From Paralichthys olivaceus (lineage: Eukaryota > Chordata > Actinopteri > Pleuronectiformes > Paralichthyidae), in assembly GCF_024713975.1 (NCBI RefSeq), contig NC_091115.1:623501-687500 (forward strand): 64,000 nucleotides of DNA, read 5' to 3'. Below are positions 46,620-56,607 of the stretch, one piece after another; within the stretch, counting starts at the first letter, position 1; the number at the start of each line of letters is the position of its first letter. The notes under the pieces were generated by a model. That model did no database searches. It was not told the DNA's origin and saw only the letters and a program-made list of their open reading frames with translations. A program made the position numbers and the translations under genes.

Positions 46620-48566
46620 GTGTGAACAAGAGTCGAAGGGAGAGCGAAGGAGTTTCTCTTCGACTGGAAACAACTGAAACATCGAGACTTTTCTGTGTTT
46701 TCTTCAGGAAGCGTTGAAAGCGGCTCTGCCAGCCGCCGTGTGACGCGCTGCTCCGGGACTTTGCTCGGTGTTTTCTCTCAGAAACGTTTTTAAAAACTTC
46801 AGATTCACATAAAAACCAGTCGGAGGTCGAGAGGAGAAGTTCGTCCAGAGACTCGATGTGAAAACATTCAACTGTTGCGGGGATTCGTTCAGGAAACACA
46901 GATTGTTTTGGTGCCTGCAAACACACTCGTGTTGGTGGAGACACAGCCCGAGTTGTTTCCTGACAGTGACTCATCACTTTGTCACAGCCATTTAATGTTT
47001 AAAGTCATTACAACCTCACTCCTGCTCATAGTTGAGATCCACAGACAGATCCACAGACAGATGCACAGACAGATGCACAGACAGATCCACAGACAGATCC
47101 ACAGACAGATCCACAGACAGATGCACAGACAGATCCACAGACAGATGCACAGACAGATGCACAGACAGATGCACAGACAGATGCACAGACAGATCCACAG
47201 ACAGATGCACAGACAGATGCACAGACAGATCCACAGACAGATCCACAGACAGATGCACAGACAGATGCACATCACTGCAGTTATATGAAGACACAGACTC
47301 CAGCTTCCAGAGGTGACAGATGTTCACCTGGAAAACACACACACACACAGAGAATCACAACTCATGACATCAACTAACTCTCTTTATAGAAGAGAGGAAT
47401 TTAAAACACACAAAATATAGAAGTGATCAACCACTCGAACAATATGGTGAAAACACTTTTACATGTGTGTGATAATTCAATAGAAATATTTGCAGTTAAA
47501 TGTTCAACGTTAAAACATCAACACAAGTATTTTAAAACTGAGTGTTAGGTTCAGTGAAGATGTAGACAAACTGATGTTGTATGGAGCTTTAATGTACATC
47601 TTCAATACACTGCAACAACGAGGGTCTTACTCATAAAAGACCTGATCAGATTTAATTTCCTTCTTTCAGACAATGTGCCAGAGAATATAAAAGTTTCCCC
47701 AAAACGTCTGAGCAAAGTACAAACAGAAACCTTTACTTATCGGAGATGGGATTCATCTTGTGACAATTGGCACAAACATTGAAATGAACATAAAAACATT
47801 TTATCCTCTGTGGGATCTTCAAAAGTCCTGTGAATTTTACTCCTTTAACAGTTTTAAATGAAGGTAACATCACAGTTTATAAAGTCTGTGTGTGTTGTAC
47901 TTCTTCATCACACTGGATTTTATTTTGTAGTAGTACAACAATCTAATATTGATACTGGAATCCGTCTCTTCTCATGGAGGTTGTGAGTACTGTTGTGTCC
48001 GTCCTGAGAGAAGAATCCATCACTTGTGACTCTTCTCACTCAGGTCCCAGTTTAGAACATAGGACAAGATGGAGAATGTCTCATGCGTGTTCATATGCTC
48101 TTCAATGTTTTTATAATCGAGTGCTTTCAAACAGAGGTCAAGATACCTGTTTCAAGAGGCTTCAGCTGTGTCATCAGGGCCTTCACCTGCTTCTTCATAT
48201 CTGCAGCTCTGATTGATTTTGTACTTATCTCTCTGTGTACTTATATTTAATGTTCTGACTTTGTAAAAGCAACAGGACGTCTCTCTGTCTCAGAAGCTGC
48301 TTCTCAGCACTGAACTGTGTCTTTTATTTTCACTGGAGGACAAAGTGGAGTCAGAAAACCATTTTCACTTTGAGGCTTAGATCTGAATAAATGTGATAAA
48401 AGAAATGATTTGGTGAATGAGAGGATTCAGTCTCTAGTACTCAGTACTAATACAAGATGTATTCACATGAATACTTTGCACCAGCACCTTGAAGTAAGTC
48501 CACGGCTCTATGCTGGTATTTAGTGTAGTACTCTGGATGAAAGTTGTACTGTGACAGTGTGTCATG
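46620..48566. other. H1-H3 spacer
   Basis: No gene was recognised. It holds the 12-bp minisatellite at 47033-47268 and leads into the 47-bp inverted repeat at 48567-48824. The plus-strand frame at 46875-47288 is created by the minisatellite. Confidence 0.6.
47033..47268. repeat. 12-bp minisatellite (CAGACAGATCCA / CAGACAGATGCA)
   Basis: About 20 direct copies of a 12-base unit in two versions (CCA or GCA). Because 12 is a multiple of three, all frames remain open and give artificial repeat proteins. Confidence 0.95.
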
Positions 48567-48824
48567 GAGCTTCTGATCACATGTCAAACACATGGAGCTT
48601 CTGATCACATGTCTTCAACATGTGTGACACATGTTTGAAACTTCACATGTTTAAATTGTGTGTGTGTCCAAGAGAAGTAGTGTTTGTGGAGTGAGCATGA
48701 GCCGTGTGAGTGAAGGAAGTAGATGTGATGAGCTGACATCAAGTGAGCTGGAGACATGTAGGAGCTCCGTGTGCTTAACATGTGATCAGAAGCTCCATGT
48801 GTTTGACATGTGATCAGAAGCTCC
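48567..48824. repeat. Perfect 47-bp inverted repeat
   Basis: The arm at 48567-48613 is the exact reverse complement of 48778-48824, with a 164-bp spacer. Each arm contains two direct copies of AGCTTCTGATCACATGT. It lies just downstream of the H3 stem-loop. Confidence 0.93.
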
Positions 48825-48960
48825 GTGTGCTTGACATGTGATCAGAACATGCAGCAGCAGTTTGTCCGGATGTGACGTCGTGTTTGGTGAACGTGAGCTC
48901 CAGGTGAGCGGTGACGTGGTGTGTGACTTGGAGGAGCAGGATCTTTAGGCAGCGGTGAGT

Positions 48961-48976
48961 GGCTCTTAAAAGAGCC
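48961..48976 (-). promoter_or_regulatory. H3 histone mRNA 3' stem-loop
   Basis: GGCTCTTTTAAGAGCC on the minus strand (loop UUUA), 28 nt after the H3 stop. Downstream on the minus strand, CTAAAGATCC about 13 nt past the stem is a plausible U7-binding HDE. Confidence 0.95.
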
Positions 48977-49004
48977 GTTGTGTGGTGAGGGGGGTGCGGG
49001 CAGG

Positions 49005-49465
<461 letters not shown>

Positions 49466-49492
49466 GACGGAGCCGGGCCGCTGCTGACGCTG

Positions 49493-49497
49493 ATTGG
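49493..49497 (-). promoter_or_regulatory. H3 CCAAT box
   Basis: CCAAT on the minus strand, about 30 bp upstream of the TATA box, as in other histone promoters. Confidence 0.65.
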
Positions 49498-49596
49498 TCC
49501 AAACAGAGACACGTGACGGGAAGACATTCAAAATAACTTCCGGGCAGAACAGAGGAGATTTTCTAAGATTGTTTAGTACGATGATAAAGTAAGTAA

Positions 49597-49960
49597 CATA
49601 CTGAGAACATATGAAACATACGTAGAACATATGAAACATACTGAGAACATATGAAACATACTGAGAACATATGAAACATACTGAGAACATGTGAAACATG
49701 CTGAGAACTTATTAAACATACTGAGAAAGTATGAAACATACTGAGAACTTATGAAACATACTGAGAACATATGAAACATACGTAGAACATATGAAACATA
49801 CTGAGAACATGTGAAACATACTGAGAACTTATTAAACATACTGAGAACATATGAAACATACTGAGAACTTATTAAACATACTGAGAACGTATGAAACATG
49901 AAACATACGTAGAACATATGAAACATACTGAGAACTTATTAAACATGAAACATACTTGGA
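49597..49960. repeat. 20-bp minisatellite upstream of H3
   Basis: Direct copies of a roughly 20-base unit (CATACTGAGAACATATGAAA) with variants such as CATACGTAGAAC and CTTATTAAA. It begins about 100 bp beyond the H3 CCAAT box. Confidence 0.93.
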
Positions 49961-50937
49961 ATATATTGAACATACTTAAACTATATTGAACATATTAAAC
50001 AAACTTAGAATATATTAAACACACTTTGAAAATATTCTATTTTATCTATTTTCAAAAGACATTTCACTTCTGTGTTTTTGACTCAATGAGGAAATGTTAA
50101 ATGTGCTCGAATGAAATGTTCACAACATTAGAAACTTATTTTAGGATTTTTATGATAAATGTGATTAAACATAGAAATGATGAGAAACTGAATGAGAGAG
50201 TTTTACTCACAATTCAAGATTAAATGATTCTGTACTTTTTGAATACAAGGCTCAATGTTGAAGATAATACACAGACTGAGCAATATTTAATCATGTTTGT
50301 CAAACACTCTCAAAGTTAACATGGAAATCAATATAACAGCAAATGTTTGATCAAAGCAAAGAATTGTATCAATACGATCAAATAGTATTAACGACTTCGA
50401 GATCAGTATTAAAAGGTGAATTTAAATGATTTAAAATATTCTCAGCTGAGTCGTTACTTGGTGACGTCAAACCAGACGCGCAGGTTTTCAGAAACTGCTG
50501 AACCATGGGAAAACAAGCGACTCGTTACTGTCAGAAATCTTCAGTTGGACACAAAAACAGCTAAAGACAAAATGAAAATTACAACAAAATAAATTAAAAT
50601 GATCACAATCAGTCCCACGATGGAGAAATGTTCAGTTTTGAAGCAGCAGGAGTCAAACTAAGCTTCATTAAATATGAAATAACAGAAAACACGTCAGTCA
50701 ATTTAACAATTTAATAATTTGAAACAACCTGAAGTTAAGCGTGAGAGTTATAACTTGGTTGGTTTAAAAACGGACTCAGGACAGTTTGAGACAAACACTT
50801 CTGTCTGTCACTTTGTCTCTGGGCTGATTCAGAGGACACGAGACAGTAACAGTAATGACCCTCGATCACATGAACCTCGGTCAGGGGGAGTTGAGCTGTT
50901 GGACTCAGGACAGTTTGTCTCCATAGAACCGGTGTGT
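49961..50937. other. H3-H2B spacer
   Basis: AT-rich, with no gene. A direct repeat of GGACTCAGGACAGTTTG occurs at about 50774 and 50901; the second copy is immediately downstream of the H2B stem-loop, in its HDE region. Confidence 0.6.
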
Positions 50938-50953
50938 GGCTCTTAAAAGAGCC
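50938..50953 (-). promoter_or_regulatory. H2B histone mRNA 3' stem-loop
   Basis: GGCTCTTTTAAGAGCC on the minus strand, 27 nt after the H2B stop, followed by ACACACC. The purine-rich GGAGACAAAC downstream may serve as the HDE. Confidence 0.95.
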
Positions 50954-50980
50954 GTTGGGTGGATGTGGCGTCTGGGCAGT

Positions 50981-51355
50981 TTACTTGGAGCTGGTGTACT
51001 TGGTCACGGCCTTGGTGCCCTCGGACACGGCGTGCTTGGCCAGCTCCCCGGGCAGCAGCAGGCGGACGGCGGTCTGGATCTCCCTGGAGGTGATGGTGGA
51101 GCGCTTGTTGTAGTGGGCCAGGCGGGAGGCCTCACCGGCGATGCGCTCGAAGATGTCGCTGACGAAGGAGTTCATGATGCCCATGGCCTTGGAGGAGATG
51201 CCGGTGTCCGGGTGCACCTGCTTCAGCACCTTGTACACGTAGATGGCGTAGCTCTCCTTGCGGGTCTTCCTCCGCTTCTTGCCGCCCTTACCGGGAGCCT
51301 TCGTCACCGCCTTCTTGGAGCCCTTCTTGGGCGCAGTCTTCACTGGGTCAGGCAT
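50981..51355 (-). CDS. h2b: Histone H2B
   Basis: A 124-aa core histone that pairs with H2A. The chosen start (51355) gives [15 protein letters not shown], the normal fish H2B N-terminus. The frame extends 26 codons further to an ATG at 51433, but that lies upstream of the TATA-like and octamer-like elements. The tail is Lys-rich with a KKRRK repression-domain-like motif (26-30), followed by the histone fold ([20 protein letters not shown]) and the conserved end AVTKYTSSK carrying the ubiquitinated lysine. The promoter has TATA-like, octamer-like and CCAAT elements in canonical H2B order, and the stem-loop is 27 nt after the stop. It is not divergently paired with H2A, unlike many vertebrate H2A-H2B pairs. 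Confidence 0.98.
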   Translation of the reverse strand: MPDPVKTAPKKGSKKAVTKAPGKGGKKRRKTRKESYAIYVYKVLKQVHPDTGISSKAMGIMNSFVSDIFERIAGEASRLAHYNKRSTITSREIQTAVRLLLPGELAKHAVSEGTKAVTKYTSSK

Positions 51356-51404
51356 CGTCTCTCTGGGATGACAGCAGCTGTGTGGAGGAGTCAGCGGCAG
51401 ACTG

Positions 51405-51458
51405 AATTTAAACACACCACATGTAAATGACACTGCACCGTTCCCACTCTGTCATTGG
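51405..51458 (-). promoter_or_regulatory. H2B promoter: TATA-like, octamer-like, CCAAT
   Basis: On the minus strand, reading toward the gene: CCAAT at 51454-51458, ATTTACAT at 51421-51428 (one mismatch from the H2B octamer ATTTGCAT), and TTTAAATT at 51405-51412. Order and spacing match vertebrate H2B promoters, which bind Oct-1 at the octamer. Confidence 0.65.
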
Positions 51459-51539
51459 CTCCAAGTTGAGCGTCACTCTGACTTTCTACACGTTCATCAG
51501 TCATTTTTCATTCAGAGACTAAGTTTAGAGCTGAAGTGG

Positions 51540-51610
51540 AAATGTATATATATATGTACACACACACATATATATGTGTATATATACGCATATATATGTG
51601 GGTGTACATA
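51540..51610. repeat. TATATG/CACACATA low-complexity run
   Basis: A short TA/TG-rich stretch between H2B and the H4 repeat array. Confidence 0.75.
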
Positions 51611-51899
51611 TAAAAAGCTTGTTGATTTAGACAGTTAAAGTTTAAAAGGTACATTTAAATGATTTAAAATATAAAGACCCGTTGTTACTTGTTGACGGCT
51701 CGCTAACGTCAGAAATCCTGTTTTTTAAAAATAAAGATGAGATAAAATATAATTCTGAGTAAAAACTGTAGATTTGATATTTTTATTAGAAAGAAGTGAA
51801 TCAGACATTTTCTTCTGTGGATAAAAAACCTGTTGATATCTGAACAAACAGGAGCTGAAGCTACATGTGAGTATATTTAACTGCAGTGATGATATGAAG

Positions 51900-52292
51900 T
51901 AAAGTTACTGGATGATTGAAGTACTTGAGAACTCTTTGATCGTCAGTGATAACATGTAGTAAAGTTACTGGATGATTGAAGTACTTGAGATCTCTTTGAT
52001 CGTCAGTGATAACATGTAGTAAAGTTACTGGATGATTGAAGTACTCGAGGACTCTTTGATCGTCAGTGATAACATGTAGTAAAGTTACTGGATGATTGAA
52101 GTACTCTTTGATCGTCAGTGATAACATGTAGTAAAGTTACTGGATGATTGAAGTACTCTTTGATCGTCAGTGATAACATGTAGTAAAGTTACTGGATGAC
52201 TGAAGTACTCCAGGACTCTTTGATCGTCAGTGATAACATGTAGTAAAGTTACTAGATGATTGAAGTACTCCAGGACTCTTTGATCGTCAGTA
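51900..52292. repeat. 60/52-bp tandem array downstream of H4
   Basis: Seven direct units start at 51900, 51960, 52020, 52080, 52132, 52184 and 52244. Four full units are 60 bp, two are 52 bp (an 8-bp deletion after GAAGTACT), and the last is partial and runs into the H4 3' flank. Every unit contains CTCTTTGATCGTCAGT; its minus-strand form carries GATCAAAGAG, which resembles a U7 HDE. Confidence 0.95.
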
Positions 52293-52304
52293 GATTCAGT
52301 GTGT

Positions 52305-52320
52305 GGCTCTTAAAAGAGCC
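52305..52320 (-). promoter_or_regulatory. H4 histone mRNA 3' stem-loop
   Basis: GGCTCTTTTAAGAGCC on the minus strand, 24 nt after the H4 stop, followed by ACACACTG. The HDE-like GATCAAAGAG about 20 nt downstream belongs to the last unit of the tandem array. Confidence 0.95.
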
Positions 52321-52344
52321 GTTGGGTCGTGTCGTCACATCCGC

Positions 52345-52782
<438 letters not shown>

Positions 52783-52959
52783 TCAAGTTGGAGCCAGTTG
52801 GTGTCCAAATTTCCGGTTATAAACCCTTCAAAACAAAAGCATCTGACATTATCATTATTATTTCAAATGTTTTGGTTTGTTTTGAGAGGAAACAGTTTCA
52901 AAATAAAAGAATCAAATTTAACAAATTCATGAAAGATGACGGATCAGATTAATGTGTAC

Positions 52960-53120
52960 AAATGTTTATATATATATATATATATCTGTGTGTATATATA
53001 TGTTTATATATATATGTGTATATATATATGTTTACGTGTGTGTAAATATATAGTTGTGTGTATATTTATGTGTACATATATATCTGTATCTATATCAATA
53101 TATATTTATATATAAACATG
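52960..53120. repeat. (TA)n/(TG)n low-complexity run between H4 and H2A
   Basis: Imperfect TATATA/TGTGTA sequence in the H2A-H4 spacer, downstream of the H2A stem-loop. Confidence 0.85.
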
Positions 53121-53240
53121 TCGCGGCTCAAAGAGCAGCCATCAGATGTTCACGATATTAGTCACGTGTGGATCCTCAGAACGCTCTGGATCGTTTCAGC
53201 GGCCTGTGACCGGACTCGACTCTTCAGTGAGCGGGTGTGT

Positions 53241-53256
53241 GGCTCTGAAAAGAGCC
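53241..53256 (-). promoter_or_regulatory. H2A histone mRNA 3' stem-loop
   Basis: GGCTCTTTTCAGAGCC on the minus strand, the exact metazoan consensus (loop UUUC), 28 nt after the H2A stop. TGAAGAGTCGAG about 16 nt downstream is a good HDE candidate. Confidence 0.96.
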
Positions 53257-53284
53257 GTTGTGTTTCTCCGGGTCTCCGCAGCTT

Positions 53285-53677
<393 letters not shown>

Positions 53678-53716
53678 TCAATGAGTCGAAGTGAGGAGGC
53701 GGAGACGAGGCCAGGC

Positions 53717-53722
53717 TTTATA
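53717..53722 (-). promoter_or_regulatory. H2A TATA box
   Basis: TATAAA on the minus strand, 46-51 bp upstream of the H2A ATG. A minus-strand CCAAT box lies at 53752-53756 and a plus-strand CCAAT at 53783-53787. Confidence 0.75.
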
Positions 53723-53751
53723 CTGTCACTGCGGCTCTGAGCTCTTCGCTC

Positions 53752-53756
53752 ATTGG
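53752..53756 (-). promoter_or_regulatory. H2A CCAAT box
   Basis: CCAAT on the minus strand, 30 bp upstream of the TATA box. A second CCAAT in the opposite orientation lies at 53783-53787. Confidence 0.6.
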
Positions 53757-53829
53757 TCAAACTGAACCCTTAGTGCGAGCGTCCAATCAGAAACGACTCG
53801 TCAAGCTTCTGTAGAGATGATTCAACTTC

Positions 53830-54480
53830 CGCTCAACAATTTGTAGGATCTACAAAACACAACAAGGCCGACATTTGAATACAATCAAAAGTATATAATA
53901 ATCAAAAAATGTGAACATTGAAACTTTTATCATTCCAGATAAAGATGTTGATCATATTGACGTTACAGGTAAAACAAAAAAAAGTTTCTTCTCAACCTTT
54001 CATCACACATCTTCATTTGTTGAAACCATTTCACCTGTTAATTATTAAATATGTTAACAAAGTGATAAAAAAAGTAAAAGATATATTTTCTTTACTAGTG
54101 ATTTAATGAAACACCGGATGTCTCTCCTTTAATTTCTATTACAGTTCAATTCTATTATAAAATTGATTTGCATTTCATACAGAAACTTTTCTTAGAGTTG
54201 TCTGATACAAATAATATCTATTAAAATATGATCTATTTTCTAATTCCCCACTAATTACAAATAAATTATCAAAAAACACCACAAATAAATCTGATGTTCA
54301 GATGTTTGACAACATTAAATATCTCCCTGACAGAGAACAGACTGTGTTTGGATTTCTGTCGTTAGATATCGTTCATATAGGTCTGCACATGAACCTGAGC
54401 TGGGAGACTAGTTTTTATACAATTACATCACAATAGATTTGTTTCACACATATTGACTGAAAAACACATTAAAGTTCAAA
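53830..54480. other. H2A-cnot2 intergenic, AT-rich
   Basis: No gene and no clear repeat. Very AT-rich sequence between the H2A promoter and the cnot2-proximal minisatellite. Confidence 0.6.
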
Positions 54481-54483
54481 ATG

Positions 54484-54818
54484 TAAAGTAACGTAAAGTA
54501 AAGTAACGAGGCTTACACAGTAAAGTAACGTAGAGTAAAGTAAAGTAACGAGGCTCTTAGAGTAAAGTAAGGTAGAGTAAAGTAACGAGGCTCTTACAGT
54601 AAAGTAACGTAGAGTAAAGTAACGGGGCTCACACAGTAAAGTAACGTAGAGTAAAGTAACGTAGAGTAAAGTAACGAGGCTCTTAGAGTAAAGTAACGTA
54701 GAGGAAAGTAACGGGGCTCACACAGTAAAGTAACGTAGAGGAAAGTAACGGGGCTCACACAGTAAAGTAACGTAGAGTCAAGTAACGTAGAGTCAAGTAA
54801 CGTAGAGTCAAGTAACGG
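54484..54818. repeat. Minisatellite upstream of cnot2
   Basis: A mosaic of GTAAAGTAACGTAGA and GGCTCTTACA / GGCTCACACA units in direct orientation. It ends about 25 bp before the first cnot2 promoter motif. Confidence 0.92.
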
Positions 54819-54841
54819 GCTCGGGGGTCAGAGGGGAAAGG

Positions 54842-54916
54842 TTTCCCAGCATCCTCTCTGATTGGCGAAGTGATGTCGGCCATCTTGGATTGTAGCGGGG
54901 AAGAAAGATTGATGCG
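54842..54916 (+). promoter_or_regulatory. cnot2 promoter and noncoding first exon
   Basis: TTTCCCAGCATCC (54842-54854) is close to the ZNF143 motif. An inverted CCAAT box lies at 54861-54865, and GCCATCTTGG (54879-54888) is a strong YY1 site, often found at the start of housekeeping genes. The sequence GATGCG followed by GTGAGA gives a good splice donor after 54916. A CpG-rich stretch follows. I infer transcription starts near the YY1 site and that exon 1 is noncoding. Confidence 0.6.
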
Positions 54917-56595
54917 GTGAGATTCTGCTTTTATTCTTTTCAACAATTTAGAACCGAGTTTAGAACCGAAGCGGAGCCGCAGCGGAGCTCGGACCGTGTG
55001 CTCGTCACCACGGGACCGAGCTGAGAGGAGAACCGGGGGAACACGACTCTAACCGGAGCAGCGCGGCCCCGGTTCTTTTTGTTGTTGTTTTGGGAAACCG
55101 ACCGACGGAGGCGGCGTAGGCCCAAACCCGAACAAAACACACTGTAGCCGGCCACTGGCTCTGCCCGGTAGCCGGTCTACCTAACTGCTGAAGACACAGT
55201 TTACCGGCTCGACGGGCCACGTTAAAGCCGTTTATAAAAGCTCATGTGGCGGCCTTCTTACGGTGCTTTTAGCCGAGCAGCTAGCCCGGTAGCGAGCGTT
55301 AGCTCGCTTGCTAACGTACGCGTGTATTCCCGTTGAAGCAGGCGTTAGCTTACGCGTTAGCCTACGCTAGCTAGCGGTAGCTCCCGACACATTTGGAGCT
55401 AACGCGGTAACTGCAGCGAATAACTAATATTTGATCTCAGTCTGACGAAGAGGACGTGACGCGGGTCGAGTCAGTTTATTGGAGTTGAACAAAACAAGCA
55501 GGAAACATTGAGTTATGATGAACGTCCGTCAGATTACAGCAGCTTTATTAGCTCATGCTGCTAACATTAGCTGCCTGCGCCTTTAACGGATATTTGAAAC
55601 AAGAAGAAGAAGTTCTCTGTGTTAACGGCCGCTGGTCCCCGGTGGAAGGTTCCGGAGAACTCATCCTGTGAACCGCAGGGTTTTAATACACTTAACGCAC
55701 GAGTGAGACACGGTATTAGCCCGTTAGCTTCATTAGCAACTGTTTACTGGCTGGAGATTGCGGGTGTTTAGTTAACCTACTTTCCACCAACACAGTCAAA
55801 CCAGTGAAATCAGAGCAGACACGTCTGAGCTTCACATCTGTCAATGACCGCTGATAAAACCAGAGTCAGAGCTGCACTGAAAACTTACTGATCTAAAGCT
55901 GCTGTGAGTTCATACACTAGATCTGTGTTTCAGTCTCAGCTGACAGAATCCTCTGCAGACACTGGTATGCACCTTCAAAATTAAACCCTTTTTACATTGA
56001 TCCCTGTGGCTGGTTTTGTCCAACAGCCCTGACATCAACCTAAAACCCAAATAATATGTAAAAATCCACAAATTTAATCTTTGTTTTATAGATTGTATTA
56101 CTTTGTTTTCAGGCTTTTACAACTTGTTTAATGTGAGGATATGGACTTAACACCTGCACGTGCTTGTGGAATCACAGATGCAGAGATGTGTTTTGGGCAT
56201 TACAGAGACAATACAGAAGATAAGTTCCTGTTAAAAGAGTAATATTAATGCCCATTATTCATCAATTTGTGTTTCAATTAACTTCTTAGTCAACAAGTAA
56301 AACTCTTGACTAATAGTTAAAGTTGACCTTTCAAATATCTTCTTTTGTTTGACCAGCAGACTGAAACCTGAAGATGTTCAGTTTAATATGAATTAAAGTG
56401 GTTAAAATTTAACTTCATTATTAAATGATCAAAACAGTTATAGTTTATTTGTCTGTCAACTGTTGCCTCTGTACAAATATAAGTTTAGTTCACAGGATCT
56501 TTTAAGATGGCGTCATGAATCGCTGTGTGTGACAGACAGGAGCTGATTCACCTCATCATTGTGTTCTTGGCCATGTTTCCTCTCTGGTTTCTCAG
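54917..56595 (+). other. Putative cnot2 intron 1
   Basis: From the donor after 54916 to the acceptor TTTCTCAG at 56595. The first 500 bp are CpG-rich, with a dense cluster of GTTAGC/GCTAGC-like words at about 55260-55390. I did not find the exon that encodes the extra N-terminal 20 residues of the longer mammalian CNOT2 isoform (MVRTDGHTLS). Confidence 0.5.
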
Positions 56596-56607
56596 GTGAC
56601 ACGAGGT

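Noticed and set aside
47016-47348. Repeat proteins in all frames
   Set aside because: Product of a 12-bp minisatellite, whose length is a multiple of three.
51356-51433. N-terminal extensions of H2B (to 51433) and, likewise, H4 (to 52695)
   Set aside because: They overlap promoter elements, and canonical starts MPDPVK and MSGRGK are present.
51900-52292. Resemblance to a CRISPR-like direct-repeat array
   Set aside because: Whole 60-bp units are repeated with no unique spacers, and the genome is vertebrate.
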